Assembly (NCBI RefSeq): GCF_035474595.1
Contig: NZ_DATIND010000083.1
Location: forward strand, 62,001 to 126,000
Length of the DNA: 64,000 nt
Source of the DNA: Longimicrobium sp.
GTDB lineage: Bacteria; Gemmatimonadota; Gemmatimonadetes; Longimicrobiales; Longimicrobiaceae
Direction of reading: 5' to 3'
Shown: piece by piece, positions 53,993-62,493 of the stretch
Numbering within the stretch: the stretch's first letter is position 1
Layout: the number at the start of each line of letters is the position of its first letter
Made by a program: the position numbers and the translations under genes
The notes under the pieces: model-generated
What the model was told of the DNA's origin: nothing
Databases searched by the model: none
What the model saw: the letters and a program-made list of their open reading frames with translations, nothing else

Positions 53993-54496
53993 ATGACTGA
54001 CGAGACGACACCCCCCGGCAAGACGCCGCGCGAGTCGTACACCGTGCTCTCGGAAAGCATGATGCCCGACCAGCTGAACCATCACGGCAACGTGTTCGGC
54101 GGCGTGATCCTGGCGCTGGTGGACAAGTGCGGCGGCGTGGTGGCGCGGCGGCACGCGCGGCTCCCGGTGGTCACCGTCTCCATCGACCGCGTGGAGTTCA
54201 ACCAGCCGGTGTACGCCAACGACTACGTGGAGGCGCACGGCCGCATCGTGCGCGTGGGCCGCACCTCGATGGACGTGCTGGTGACGGTGACGGCCGAGCA
54301 GGTGGAGACCGGGGTGCGGCGGCAGACCAACCGCTGCATGGTCACCTACGTGGCGCTCGACCGGCTGAACGGCCGCCCCGCGCCCGTTCCCCCGCTGGTG
54401 CTGGAAACCGACGAGGACCGGCGGCTGCACGCCATCGCCGAGCGGCGGACGGAGCGGCGCAGGGCCGAGGCCCGCGACGACGTGGACGACTGGTGA
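53993..54496 (+). CDS. Acyl-CoA thioesterase (hotdog fold)
   Basis: 167 aa. The motif NHHGNVFGGVILALVDKCGG includes the catalytic Asp of the YciA/BACH group, and VSIDRVEFNQPVYANDYVEA is the second hotdog strand pair. It hydrolyses acyl-CoA to free acid and CoA. The C-terminus is a charged helix (RRTERRRAEARDD). Its TGA shares one base with the next ATG (TGATG at 54494-54498), so the two are coupled. Confidence 0.9.
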   Translation: MTDETTPPGKTPRESYTVLSESMMPDQLNHHGNVFGGVILALVDKCGGVVARRHARLPVVTVSIDRVEFNQPVYANDYVEAHGRIVRVGRTSMDVLVTVTAEQVETGVRRQTNRCMVTYVALDRLNGRPAPVPPLVLETDEDRRLHAIAERRTERRRAEARDDVDDW

Positions 54497-55149
54497 TGCC
54501 GATGGACCGGAAGACGGACCTCCACGCGGCCGCGCAGGGTTCAACAAACGCGGGAGATGGAGACGCGCTCGAGCGGCGCATCCGCTTCGCGCTGGAGGCC
54601 GACCGGCTGAAGAGCGTGATCCGGCGCACGCGGCTGGTCGACGGCTCGCGGCGGGAGAACAGCGCCGAGCACTCGTGGCACCTGGCGCTCCTCGCCGTGC
54701 TCCTGGCCGACACCGCGGGGCCCGGCGTCGATGCCGCGCGCGTCGTCCGCATGCTGCTGGTCCACGACGTGGTGGAGGTGGAGGCGGGCGACACCTTCGC
54801 CTACGACGTGGACGCCAACCTGGGCCGCGACGAGCGCGAGCGGCTGGCCGCCGAGCGCACCTTCGGCCTCCTTCCCGCGGAGCAGGGCGGCGAGCTGCGC
54901 GCGCTCTGGGAAGAGTTCGAGGCGGGGGAATCGGCGGACGCGCGCTTCGCCGTGGCGCTGGACCGCTTCCAGCCGCTGCTGCTGAACTTCTACGGCGGCG
55001 GGGGATCGTGGCTGGAGCACGGCATCGCCCGGGCGCAGGTGCTGCGGCGGATGGCGCCCATCGAGCACGGCGCCCCCGCGCTCTGGCCGTTCGTGGTGCG
55101 GACGATCGACCGCGCCTGCGCCGAGGGGTGGATCGCCCCGGACCCATAG
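54496..55149 (+). CDS. HD-domain phosphohydrolase (YfbR/HDDC2-like)
   Basis: 217 aa from the ATG at 54496. The metal-binding HD motifs are RRENSAEHSWHLALLAVLLA, MLLVHDVVEVEAGDTFAYD, and a later Asp in ALDRFQPLLLNF. This pattern matches 5'-deoxynucleotidase-type HD proteins that dephosphorylate dNMPs. The N-terminal ~25 residues are disordered. It is translationally coupled to the thioesterase gene. Confidence 0.87.
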   Translation: MPMDRKTDLHAAAQGSTNAGDGDALERRIRFALEADRLKSVIRRTRLVDGSRRENSAEHSWHLALLAVLLADTAGPGVDAARVVRMLLVHDVVEVEAGDTFAYDVDANLGRDERERLAAERTFGLLPAEQGGELRALWEEFEAGESADARFAVALDRFQPLLLNFYGGGGSWLEHGIARAQVLRRMAPIEHGAPALWPFVVRTIDRACAEGWIAPDP

Positions 55150-55257
55150 CTTTGCCTTCCCGCGCGCCCCGGTTATCATTCGCGGTGACGGGCCGCCCGG
55201 CCGCCGGTGGTATCCCGCGGACCGCCGATCCCCACCGCGCAGCACCCCGCAGTGTCC

Positions 55258-56988
55258 ATGCATCACGGCTTCCCAAGCCTCGAAGCCATGTCCAGCCGCA
55301 TCCACCTCGCCCTGGAGCCCGGCGTGCTCGACCGCCTGGCGCGGCTCGCGTGCACCGTCACCGGCGCGCCCGCCGCGCTGGTGCTGCGCTTCGACGCGGG
55401 GCGCACGGTGGCGGTGGGGCGGCACGGATGGAACGGCGCCACCCCCATCCCCGAGCTGGGGATCGACCCCGCGCCCGCCCGGCGCCGCGGCGCGCCGGAG
55501 CTGCGGGTGGCCGCCTCGTGTCCGCTGACGGCGGGGGAAGATGCCGAGCCGCTGGGCACCCTCGTGGTCCTCGACGCCGCGCCGCGCGACTACGCCCCGG
55601 CGGACCTGCAGGCGCTGGACGACGTGGCCGCCGCGGCAGCGGCCGAGCTCGCGCGGATGCGCGCCGAGGCGGAGACGCCGCCCACGCCGTCCGTCGAGTT
55701 CGAGCGCGCCGCCCGCATGCAGGCCGAGGCGGGGGAGAAGCGCTACGCCTTCCTGGCCGAGGTCAGCTCGCTGCTCGACGCGTCGCTGGACTATCAGACC
55801 ACCTTCCAGAAGCTGGCCCGCCTGGTCGTTCCCGCGCTCGCCGACTACTGCCTGATCGACGAGGCCGAGCCGGGCGGCGGGCTGCGGCGCATCGCCCGCG
55901 CGCACGTGGACCCCGAGAAGGAGAAGATCCTCTACACCAACACCTACCATCCCCCGGTGTCAGAAGAGGAAGATCTCTCGCGCCACCCGGTGCTGCGCGT
56001 GATCCGCACCGGGCTGCCGCTGCTGGTGGCCGACTTCACCACCGAGATGGTGGAGGTGATCGCGCACGACGACGACCACCGCGGGCGCCTGGCGCAGCTG
56101 GACCTGCGCTCGTACATCATCGCGCCGCTGGCGGCGCGGGGGCGGGTGCTGGGCGCCATTACCCTGGCCGCATCGGCGGAGAGCGGCCGCCGCTACCGCG
56201 CCACCGACGTCGCGCTGGCGGAAGAAGTGGCGCGGCGCGCAGCGCTGGCGATCGACAACGCGCGGATGTACACGCTGGCGCAGGAGGCCATCCGCGCCCG
56301 CGAGGCGGTGCTGGCGGTGGTGTCGCACGACCTGCGCAACCCGCTCGCCTCCATCCTGCTGAACGCCACCATGCTGCTGGACATGACGCCCGACGGCACG
56401 CTGGACCCCTGGATGGACGACAACCTGCGGCAGATCGTGGGCTCGGTGGAGCAGACCAACCGGCTGATCACCGACCTGCTGGACGTGGCGCGGATGGAGG
56501 AGAGCGGCGGCATTCCGCTGGACCGCAGCCCGGTGGACGCGCGCCCGCTGGTGGCCGCCGCGGTGCGGATGCTTAGGCCGGTGGCCGCCGCGCGCGGGGT
56601 GGAGCTGGCCGACGACACGCGCGGGCCGCTGCCGGTGATGGCCGACCCCGACCGCGTGGTGCAGGTGCTCTCCAACCTGCTGGGGAACGCGGTGAAGTTC
56701 ACCGAGCCGGGCGGCCACGTGCGGGTGACGGCGGAGACGTACGGCGGCGAGCAGTGGTTCGCGGTGACCGACACGGGCGTCGGGATCCCGCCCGAGCACC
56801 AGCCCTACGTGTTCGACCGCTTCCGCCAGGTGGGGCGCGACCGCCGCGGCGTGGGGCTGGGCCTGCCGATCGCGCGCGGGATCGTGGAAGGCCACGGGGG
56901 CCGCATCTGGGTGGACAGCCGCCCCGGCACGGGCACCACCATCCACTTCACGCTGCCGGCGGCGACGGGGAGTGAGAGCGCGGCGTAG
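55258..56988 (+). CDS. Soluble sensor histidine kinase with two GAF-like domains
   Basis: 576 aa from the ATG at 55258; the frame is open back to a GTG at 55207. Residues ~15-140 and ~165-335 look like GAF sensor domains. HisKA follows with VLAVVSHDLRNPLASILLN (phosphorylated His), then HATPase_c: LSNLLGNAVKF, VTDTGVGIPPEH and GVGLGLPIARGIVEGHGG. No transmembrane segment is seen, so it senses a cytoplasmic signal. No response regulator adjoins, making it an orphan kinase. Confidence 0.92.
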   Translation: MHHGFPSLEAMSSRIHLALEPGVLDRLARLACTVTGAPAALVLRFDAGRTVAVGRHGWNGATPIPELGIDPAPARRRGAPELRVAASCPLTAGEDAEPLGTLVVLDAAPRDYAPADLQALDDVAAAAAAELARMRAEAETPPTPSVEFERAARMQAEAGEKRYAFLAEVSSLLDASLDYQTTFQKLARLVVPALADYCLIDEAEPGGGLRRIARAHVDPEKEKILYTNTYHPPVSEEEDLSRHPVLRVIRTGLPLLVADFTTEMVEVIAHDDDHRGRLAQLDLRSYIIAPLAARGRVLGAITLAASAESGRRYRATDVALAEEVARRAALAIDNARMYTLAQEAIRAREAVLAVVSHDLRNPLASILLNATMLLDMTPDGTLDPWMDDNLRQIVGSVEQTNRLITDLLDVARMEESGGIPLDRSPVDARPLVAAAVRMLRPVAAARGVELADDTRGPLPVMADPDRVVQVLSNLLGNAVKFTEPGGHVRVTAETYGGEQWFAVTDTGVGIPPEHQPYVFDRFRQVGRDRRGVGLGLPIARGIVEGHGGRIWVDSRPGTGTTIHFTLPAATGSESAA

Positions 56989-57084
56989 CGATCGTTCCGG
57001 CTCATCCTCGTATCCACCTCCCAATCCTCAGTCCCCGCCGCATCCGTCTGACCGCACGGCGGATCTATCGCGCGCGAACGGCAC

Positions 57085-57345
57085 CCTGCCCGCCACGCTG
57101 ACCCCCTCCCCCGGCCCCGCCCCCGGCCCCTCCGCCCGCTCCGCGAGGGAGGGGAGAACTCATCGCGGAGGAAGCTTCATCGCGGCGCCGCGAGGCTGGA
57201 GAGGGCCCCGCATCACACGTCAGCCGAGGAGTGCGCCGCCGTCCGCGCGCCGCGTTCCAAGTTACCCCCTCCCGTTATCGGGCCCCGTTATCGGGAGGGG
57301 GTACGCGGCCCCAGCCGCGGGGGGAGGGCCCCGCAGGAGGACTCC
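57085..57345. repeat. Palindromic repeats in the spacer before the riboswitch
   Basis: Family 2 copy 4 (GGCACCCTGCCCGCC through GGGAGGGGAGAACTCATCG, about 57082-57167) comes first. A nested palindrome at about 57265-57302 follows, pairing CCCCCTCCCG with CGGGAGGGGG around two TTATCGGGCCCCG-like units, and then a GCGGCC/CCGCGG stretch. No gene is seen from 56989 to 57488. Confidence 0.6.
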
Positions 57346-57488
57346 CACGCGCAGCATTGCTGGAGTCCCATATCAGGCGGCCCGGATTGGCGGCACCCGC
57401 TCCCCCATGCCGGGGTACGACACAGCGTCCGCGCGGGAGACATTCTGGTTTGACGGCAGGATTGTTGCGCACTAGCTTCCGCGGATAC

Positions 57489-57642
57489 ACGGAAGGGGAG
57501 TAGCTAACCGGGTGAGACAACCCGGCGGCCGGATCGTCAAGACTGCGGGCCCAAACCCGCACGGTCCGGCCGGGGCGGAGGCGCGAGCCTCGGTTCAGGG
57601 CGAGACCTTCGTTCAGGCAGGCGGATGCCCGGCTTTTCCGGG
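57489..57642 (+). ncRNA. yybP-ykoY family (Mn2+) riboswitch upstream of terC
   Basis: The hallmark GGAAGGGGAGTAGCT occurs at 57491-57505, and GGGCGAGACCTTC at 57598-57610 supplies the other conserved strand; GAAGG and CCTTC close the basal stem. Between them GC-rich hairpins (CCGGGTGAGACAACCCGG and GCGGGCCCAAACCCGC) form side stems. A further hairpin GCCCGG-CTTTT-CCGGGC at about 57627-57643 may be the expression platform. TerC-type transporters are among the classic genes controlled by this Mn2+ sensor. It ends about 60 bases before the terC start. Confidence 0.85.
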
Positions 57643-57705
57643 CGCCCGCGCGCCGGACGAGGGTTTCGCCCCTTTTCATGGCCGGACGCAACGGAAGGTA
57701 CCGGT

Positions 57706-58737
57706 TTGACGGCACACATGCTGGCCTGGGCGGGCTTCGTGGGGGTGGTGCTGGTGCTCCTCGCGGTCGACCTGGGGATCTTCAACCGCAAGGCGCACGT
57801 CATCACCATGAAGGAGGCGGGGCGCTGGAGCGCCATCACCCTCGTTCTGGCGCTGGCGTTCGCGGGCCTCATCTACACGCACAACCTGCCCACCGACATC
57901 GTGGGCGGGCGCAAGCACGCGCTGGAGTTCCTCACCGGCTACCTGATCGAGCTGGCGCTCTCGGTCGACAACATCTTCGTCTTCGTCCTGATCTTCGGCT
58001 ACTTCTGCGTTCCCCCGCAGCACCAGCACCGGGTGCTGTTCTGGGGCGTGCTGGGCGCGCTGGTCTTCCGCGGGGGGATGATCGGCGCCGGGGCGCTGCT
58101 CATCCGCCGCTTCGAGTGGATCGTCTACGTCTTCGGCGCGTTCCTGGTCTTCACCGGCGTCCGCATGGCCATGCAGGACGACGTGGAGATCGAGCCCGAA
58201 GCCAACCCGGTGCTGAAGCTGATCCGCCGCTTCCTGCCGGTGAGCGCCGACTACGACGGGCAGAAGTTCTTCACCCGCGAGCGGTGGGACGGGAAGATGC
58301 GGCTGGCCGCCACGCCGCTCTTCGTCGTCCTCGCGCTGGTGGAGACCACGGACCTGATCTTCGCGGTCGACTCCATCCCCGCCATCTTCGCGGTCACGCG
58401 CAACCCGTTCCTGGTGTTCACCTCGAACGTGTTCGCCATCCTCTGCCTGCGCTCGCTGTACTTCCTGCTGGCCGAGGTCATCGACAAGTTCCACTACCTG
58501 AAGGCCGGCCTCTCCATCGTGCTGATCTTCATCGGCGCCAAGATGCTGGCCACCATGTTCGGGCTGCACATCGACACCGCCATCTCGCTCTGCGTGGTCG
58601 CGCTGGTGCTGATCGGCTCGGTCGTCCTCTCGCTGCTGCGCCCGAAGCCGGCGGAGGCCGCGCCTGACGTCCCGCGCGAGCCGGATCCGGACGAGGCAGC
58701 GGCGGACGTGGCGCGGACGGGAACGGAGAAGAGGTGA
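57706..58737 (+). CDS. terC: TerC-family membrane protein (Alx-like Mn2+ exporter)
   Basis: 343 aa from a TTG at 57706, chosen because GGAAGG lies seven bases upstream; an ATG at 57718 is the alternative. About eight or nine membrane helices are predicted. Signature residues are ELALSVDNIFVFVLIFGYF and VETTDLIFAVDSIPAIFAVT, with Asp/Asn in the membrane. Alx-type members export manganese and their genes carry yybP-ykoY leaders, as here. The C-terminus is acidic and disordered. The SCO gene overlaps its stop. Confidence 0.92.
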   Translation: MTAHMLAWAGFVGVVLVLLAVDLGIFNRKAHVITMKEAGRWSAITLVLALAFAGLIYTHNLPTDIVGGRKHALEFLTGYLIELALSVDNIFVFVLIFGYFCVPPQHQHRVLFWGVLGALVFRGGMIGAGALLIRRFEWIVYVFGAFLVFTGVRMAMQDDVEIEPEANPVLKLIRRFLPVSADYDGQKFFTRERWDGKMRLAATPLFVVLALVETTDLIFAVDSIPAIFAVTRNPFLVFTSNVFAILCLRSLYFLLAEVIDKFHYLKAGLSIVLIFIGAKMLATMFGLHIDTAISLCVVALVLIGSVVLSLLRPKPAEAAPDVPREPDPDEAAADVARTGTEKR

Positions 58738-59396
58738 GGGAGATGGCGGAACGGCGATTTCCCCTGCTGCCGGTGCTGGCGGTGCTGATCGTGGCGGCCG
58801 GCGCGTTCGCGGGGTGGATGGCGGTGCCGCGGCGGATCGCGTTCCACGGCACCACGTACGATCCGGTCGCGCCGGTGGACGACTTCCGGCTTACGGACCA
58901 GGACGGGCGCGCGGTGTCGCTGGCCAGCTTTCGCGGGCGGCCGCTGCTGGTGTTCTTCGGCTACACCCGGTGCGCGGACTTCTGCCCGCAGACGCTCGGC
59001 CGCCTCTCGCGCGCCGTCCACTCGCTCGGCGAGGATGCGGGCGACGCGCGCATCGTGCTGGTGACGGTCGACCCCGCGCACGACACGCCGGCGGTGCTGA
59101 AGCGCTACGTCGCCCGCTTCGGCCCGCAGGTCTCCGCGCTGACGGGCGATTCGGCGTCGCTGGCGGCGGTGTGGCACGCGTATGGCGCCTACGTCGCGCC
59201 CAAGCCGGCGGAGCCCGCGATGGCGATGCCGCACGAGCACCATCCCGCCCCGGCGCCGCCCGCCGTCCCCGCGCAGCTCATCCACAGCGGCGTGGTGTAC
59301 GGCATCGACCGCCGCGGCAACCTGCAGGTCGTCATCTCCGACGGCGCCACCGAGGACGAAACGCGCGACGACATCCGCACGCTCGCCGGGCTGTAG
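58734..59396 (+). CDS. SCO1/SenC-type copper chaperone, membrane anchored
   Basis: 220 aa from a GTG overlapping the terC stop (GTGA); an ATG at 58743 with AGGTGAG upstream is equally likely. A signal anchor (LLPVLAVLIVAAGAFAGWMA) precedes a thioredoxin-like domain with FFGYTRCADFCPQTLGRLS (Cys-x3-Cys copper site) and the conserved His in LIHSGVVYGID. Such proteins deliver copper to cytochrome oxidase. A His-rich insert (AMPHEHHPAPAP) near residue 165 may add metal binding. It is likely cotranscribed with terC, so Mn and Cu handling may be linked. Confidence 0.88.
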   Translation: MREMAERRFPLLPVLAVLIVAAGAFAGWMAVPRRIAFHGTTYDPVAPVDDFRLTDQDGRAVSLASFRGRPLLVFFGYTRCADFCPQTLGRLSRAVHSLGEDAGDARIVLVTVDPAHDTPAVLKRYVARFGPQVSALTGDSASLAAVWHAYGAYVAPKPAEPAMAMPHEHHPAPAPPAVPAQLIHSGVVYGIDRRGNLQVVISDGATEDETRDDIRTLAGL

Positions 59397-59420
59397 CACC
59401 AGAGAAGTCTCACACGGAGA

Positions 59421-59468
59421 ACGCAGAGGCCACGGAGAACTCATCGCGGTTCTCCGTGGCCTCTGTGT
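59421..59468. terminator. Hairpin after the SCO gene
   Basis: ACGCAGAGGCCACGGAGAAC pairs, with one mismatch, with the strand at 59449-59468 (GTTCTCCGTGGCCTCTGTGT) around an 8-base loop. It separates the plus-strand SCO gene from the minus-strand precursor gene. Confidence 0.7.
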
Positions 59469-59509
59469 AAAGCTTCCGTTCAGGCGAACAGGTCCGGCGC
59501 GCCGGTGCG

Positions 59510-59707
59510 CTAGCCGACGACGCAGGGCTTGCAGGGGTTCCCCGTGTTGCACGAGTACTGCGGGTAGCAGGTGTCGGCGGTGCAGTTGCAGGTCCGAAGC
59601 GTGAGCAGGAACTCGTTCGCGACCACCGTTCCCTTCGCCGTGACCTCCGGCTCCACCTCGAAACGATCGACGCGCAGCGCGCTAAGGTCCAGGTCAAGCT
59701 TCTTCAT
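59510..59707 (-). CDS. RiPP-like precursor peptide 4 (pinensin-type leader, 6 Cys)
   Basis: 65 aa from the ATG at 59707 with CAGGAGATG just upstream on the minus strand. The leader MKKLDLDLSALRVDRFEVEP continues into TAKGTVVANE, matching the LxLxxLxVxxF...GTV pattern of the 46-kb peptides. The core is TLRTCNCTADTCYPQYSC, then NPCKPCVVG, with six Cys. No modification gene adjoins; an orphan precursor served by enzymes elsewhere is likely. Confidence 0.75.
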   Translation of the reverse strand: MKKLDLDLSALRVDRFEVEPEVTAKGTVVANEFLLTLRTCNCTADTCYPQYSCNTGNPCKPCVVG

Positions 59708-59942
59708 GAGGCATCTCCTGTGAGAGGGATCCTTGGTGCGGCTCGCCTCGAGCAGCAGCCTCTTCGGTCCCGTCCTGAAGAGATTTCTATGCAGGACGGC
59801 CCGTCCGGAGCCGCATGCAGAACCTAGGCGGACCAACCGGGTGGCGCAACGATGCGGGCCGGGGAGCGTGGTCGTGCGAGGACTGCACGGCGCGCGAGCA
59901 TGGCGCTTTGCGCTCGACGCCGGGAGGTGAGATGTTGAGCGG

Positions 59943-60572
59943 ATGAACGACGATCTGATCGAGCAGCAGAAGGACTACTACCGCGCCCGGGCCGGCGAGT
60001 ACGACGAGTGGTTCCTGCGCGAGGGGCGATACGACCGTGGCCCCGGGCACCGCGCGCGCTGGCTGGCCGAGGTGGACGAGCTCCGCGCGGCGCTGGAGCG
60101 CTTCCGCCCCGCCGGGCGGGTGCTGGAGCTGGCGTGCGGCACCGGCTGGTGGACCGAGCAGCTCGTCCGCTTCGCCGACCGGGTGACGGCGGTGGACGCG
60201 TCCGACGAGGTGCTGGAGCTGAACCGCCGGCGCGTGGGCGACGCGAAGGTGCGCCGCGAGCGTGCCGACATCTTCGCGTGGCGGCCGGACGCGGCGTACG
60301 ACGCGGTGTTCTTCAGCTTCTGGCTCTCGCACGTGCCGCCGGAGCGCTTCGAAAGCTTCTGGGCAATGGTGCGGGGTGCGCTGGCGCCGGGCGGGCGCGT
60401 GTTCTTCATCGACTCGCTGCGCACCGAGCTCTCCACCGCCACCGACCACCAGCTGAGCGGCGAGGACGACGTGGTGCTGGAGCGCAAGCTGAACGACGGC
60501 CGCCGCTTCCACATCTATAAGGTCTTCTACGACCCCGCCGATCTGCAGGCGAAGCTCGAGGCCACCCGATAA
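59943..60572 (+). CDS. Class I SAM methyltransferase, copy 1 (3'-truncated)
   Basis: 209 aa. The SAM-binding motif is RVLELACGTGWWTEQLV, with AVDASDEVLELN as motif II and FIDSLRTELS later. Over ~200 residues it is virtually identical to the second copy at 62494. In this copy the sequence stops matching at about 60564, so the last ~20 residues (GWRAGVRATESFFLYGEA in copy 2) are replaced by a new stop. The lost strand belongs to the Rossmann-like sheet, so activity is doubtful. The cassette-bearing DNA begins at this breakpoint. Confidence 0.8.
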   Translation: MNDDLIEQQKDYYRARAGEYDEWFLREGRYDRGPGHRARWLAEVDELRAALERFRPAGRVLELACGTGWWTEQLVRFADRVTAVDASDEVLELNRRRVGDAKVRRERADIFAWRPDAAYDAVFFSFWLSHVPPERFESFWAMVRGALAPGGRVFFIDSLRTELSTATDHQLSGEDDVVLERKLNDGRRFHIYKVFYDPADLQAKLEATR

Positions 60573-60994
60573 CACACGGAATATGAGCGCTATCCCGCCA
60601 CCCCGCGTATCTATCCGCGTCACGCTCCCCAGCACACGACACATCGGATTGCATTCGTGTGATTTACCGGCGCTTGACCTTGGATGGCAGAGCATTATCT
60701 GGTTTGGAGCGGATTCGGTTATGCACGAGGCGGGATTGACCGGCCGTGGCATTCTCTCGCAACAGGAACAGCGCCAGCAGCCTTGCACGTTAGCCGGAAT
60801 TCCGTCCACTGAACAACAAGTTAGGCCGCTGGACAAGCATCGCGGCAGCCGAACGTGGTCCTTCCAGCGCTGCTGGGTTTGCCGCGCACGCCTTCTCCCA
60901 CAACCTATTCCTCCTTGACAGCATACCGGTCTTGCTGAGGGTTGGTGAGTCGAGGTGTAAGCAAGTCAAAAACTCGAATAAGGACTATTTGGCC
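60573..60994. other. Low-GC spacer at the left side of the cassette region
   Basis: No gene is recognised. The composition is visibly lower in GC than upstream. A GTTAGGC at 60820-60826 matches the right-hand (R') core of an attC site, but no clear left partner or folded arm is found, so a degenerate site is only possible. Confidence 0.4.
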
Positions 60995-61327
60995 ATGGCT
61001 ATCATTGTGTCGACAGGCAACCCTGGGGATCTCCTGAAGTCTATCTACAAGGGGATCGATGACGGCGATATCGAGACGTGGTCCTACGACAGTGACGGCG
61101 ATTTCACGCACACGCCTGATCAGTGGCGTAACAAGGCATGGCTGGTTCCCAAGGTTGGCGTTGGTGAGCTTCGATTCGGCATTCTGAAGCAGAAGGATGT
61201 GAACCTCTCCAAGCTTATTTATGGGGTTTACCACGGACGATTTATCGAAATGCTCCTAAACCACTTCGACAACGCCTTTTCCGGGGCGCTTGCGACTGCA
61301 CATAAGACCACGCCGGACATCTTTTGA
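60995..61327 (+). CDS. Cassette-borne small hypothetical protein
   Basis: 110 aa from the ATG at 60995 (MAIIVSTGNPGDLLKSIYKG); the frame is open to 60932. It includes IETWSYDSDGDFTHTPDQW, ELRFGILKQKDVNLSKLIYG and VYHGRFIEMLLNHFDNAFSG. Proteins of this type occur in many bacteria and in integron cassettes and have no known function. GC is lower than the chromosome average here. An attC site follows 55 bases after the stop, the normal cassette layout. Confidence 0.7.
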   Translation: MAIIVSTGNPGDLLKSIYKGIDDGDIETWSYDSDGDFTHTPDQWRNKAWLVPKVGVGELRFGILKQKDVNLSKLIYGVYHGRFIEMLLNHFDNAFSGALATAHKTTPDIF

Positions 61328-61382
61328 CATCCAGTTTGCGAGGGACCGGCGTTCGCGAACTACACCAAAGCGGTCCGGCGCG

Positions 61383-61481
61383 GCCTAACAATCGGCTGCA
61401 GGGGATGCGGGGCCGTCCATGCTTTCGCCGGATGAAAGTCTTGCGCGCCGGCCCCGCACCCCTGACCCTTGGGCGTTAGGC
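61383..61481 (+). other. Integron attC recombination site 1
   Basis: Left core GCCTAAC (61383-61389) and right core GTTAGGC (61475-61481) are exact complements and match RYYYAAC/GTTRRRY. Between them CAGGGG-A-TGCGGGGCCG pairs with CGGCCCCGCA-CCCCTG, leaving one extrahelical A, as expected for the folded bottom strand. Total length is 99 bases. Confidence 0.85.
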
Positions 61482-61497
61482 GCCTGATGATCCAACC

Positions 61498-62079
61498 ATG
61501 GGAAAGGAAAGCCCCTTGAAGAAAACCCCTCTCCTCCTCAGCATCGTTTCGCTCTTGGGGGTGCTTGCTGCCTTGCCCGCAGCCGCTCAAGAGCTCTACA
61601 CCCAGAAGCTTGAGCCAAATGTTCAGATCACCCTGCCGAAGGCACAACAGCTCCGCGCATTTCCGATGCCGATTCCTGGGGCGTCCAACTACAGGATCGA
61701 AACGGGAACCATGCGAATCGGACTTACCGGCATTCCGCGCAACCTGGGCGGCGGGGAGCCGCCTCCTGTGCCCCCTGATGAGGAGCTGAAGGAACTGGCG
61801 CTGGAAATCGCCGCACAGGCTCGCCTGGAAGCCGCCAACCCGGACGCACAGCCTGTTCAATACAAGGGGCCCGGCTGGACCGCAACTTACGTTACCTACT
61901 CGGCGAAGCCTGGCAGCGCTGGGTTCGTTGCCATGGGCAGAGCGTTCCAGTGTGTATCCAGTGGCCAGATCACGACCGTGCGCACCGTCTTTGTTGTCAC
62001 CATTGGGTCATCCGATTGCTCGGGCGCCGAGCATCAAGGCTTTCTCAAGGCGCTCGAGACTCTCTCGGTTGATGGCTAA
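61498..62079 (+). CDS. Cassette-borne secreted hypothetical protein
   Basis: 193 aa from the ATG at 61498. A signal peptide (MGKESPLKKTPLLLSIVSLL through AALPAAAQ) leads to a soluble domain with a Pro-rich stretch (GGGEPPPVPPDEELKELALE) and two Cys (FQCVSS and SSDCSG). I recognise no family. The gene begins 17 bases after attC site 1, and its stop codon lies within the left core of attC site 2, typical of a compact cassette. Confidence 0.75.
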   Translation: MGKESPLKKTPLLLSIVSLLGVLAALPAAAQELYTQKLEPNVQITLPKAQQLRAFPMPIPGASNYRIETGTMRIGLTGIPRNLGGGEPPPVPPDEELKELALEIAAQARLEAANPDAQPVQYKGPGWTATYVTYSAKPGSAGFVAMGRAFQCVSSGQITTVRTVFVVTIGSSDCSGAEHQGFLKALETLSVDG

Positions 62080-62133
62080 CAATTCTTCCAAGCCGACGCC
62101 GCTTCGCGGCGCGGCTTAACTCCGGTGTTAGGC
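62074..62133 (+). other. Integron attC recombination site 2
   Basis: Left core GGCTAAC (62074-62080, one mismatch) and right core GTTAGGC (62127-62133). The interior AAGCCG-A-CGCCG pairs with CGGCG-CGGCTT over a CTTCG loop with one extrahelical A. The 60-base length and the AACAATTC...AAGCCGACGCCGC layout resemble attC sites of large chromosomal integrons. Confidence 0.9.
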
Positions 62134-62194
62134 GCCTGATGATCCAACAATGGGAAAGGAAAGCCCCTTGAAAAGGAATCGCATGGCCGGTTGA
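62127..62194 (+). pseudogene. Truncated cassette remnant
   Basis: From 62127 to 62172 the bases repeat 61475-61520 with one difference, including the start ATGGGAAAGGAAAGCCCC. The reading frame then leaves the cassette sequence and stops after 14 codons (MGKESPLKRNRMAG). It is the head of a second cassette of the same kind whose remainder, including its attC, has been lost. Confidence 0.8.
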
Positions 62195-62219
62195 CCTCGG
62201 GGTCGGGGGTAATAGACTC

Positions 62220-62270
62220 GGCGGGCGAGGCGGGGAAGCTCTTCTCCCTCCCTCGCCCGCCGGTTTTCTT
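62220..62270 (+). terminator. Intrinsic terminator right of the cassette region
   Basis: GGCGGGCGAGG pairs with CCTCGCCCGCC, followed by GGTTTTCTTT. It isolates the second methyltransferase gene from the cassette DNA. Between 62271 and 62493 nothing further is recognised. Confidence 0.75.
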
Positions 62271-62493
62271 TGCTACAGTGTGCGCGCGACGCGCGAAAGT
62301 GGGATGGATTGTGGGATAGGTGTGGCGGTAAACTCGGGCATTTCGGCCCGCAAAGTCCGGTAGGCTCTTCCGAAGCATCAAGGATTTTCAAGGGTTCCGG
62401 CATCTGTGCCGTTTCTTTCGCTGACTCCGTGTGATCCATCTTTTGCGATCTCCGCCGCCCGGTGAGATGTTGAGGGGACGAAAGGAGGTGGGG

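Noticed and set aside
60573-62194. Complete mobile integron with integrase
   Set aside because: No tyrosine recombinase reading frame or attI-like site is visible on either strand near the attC sites.
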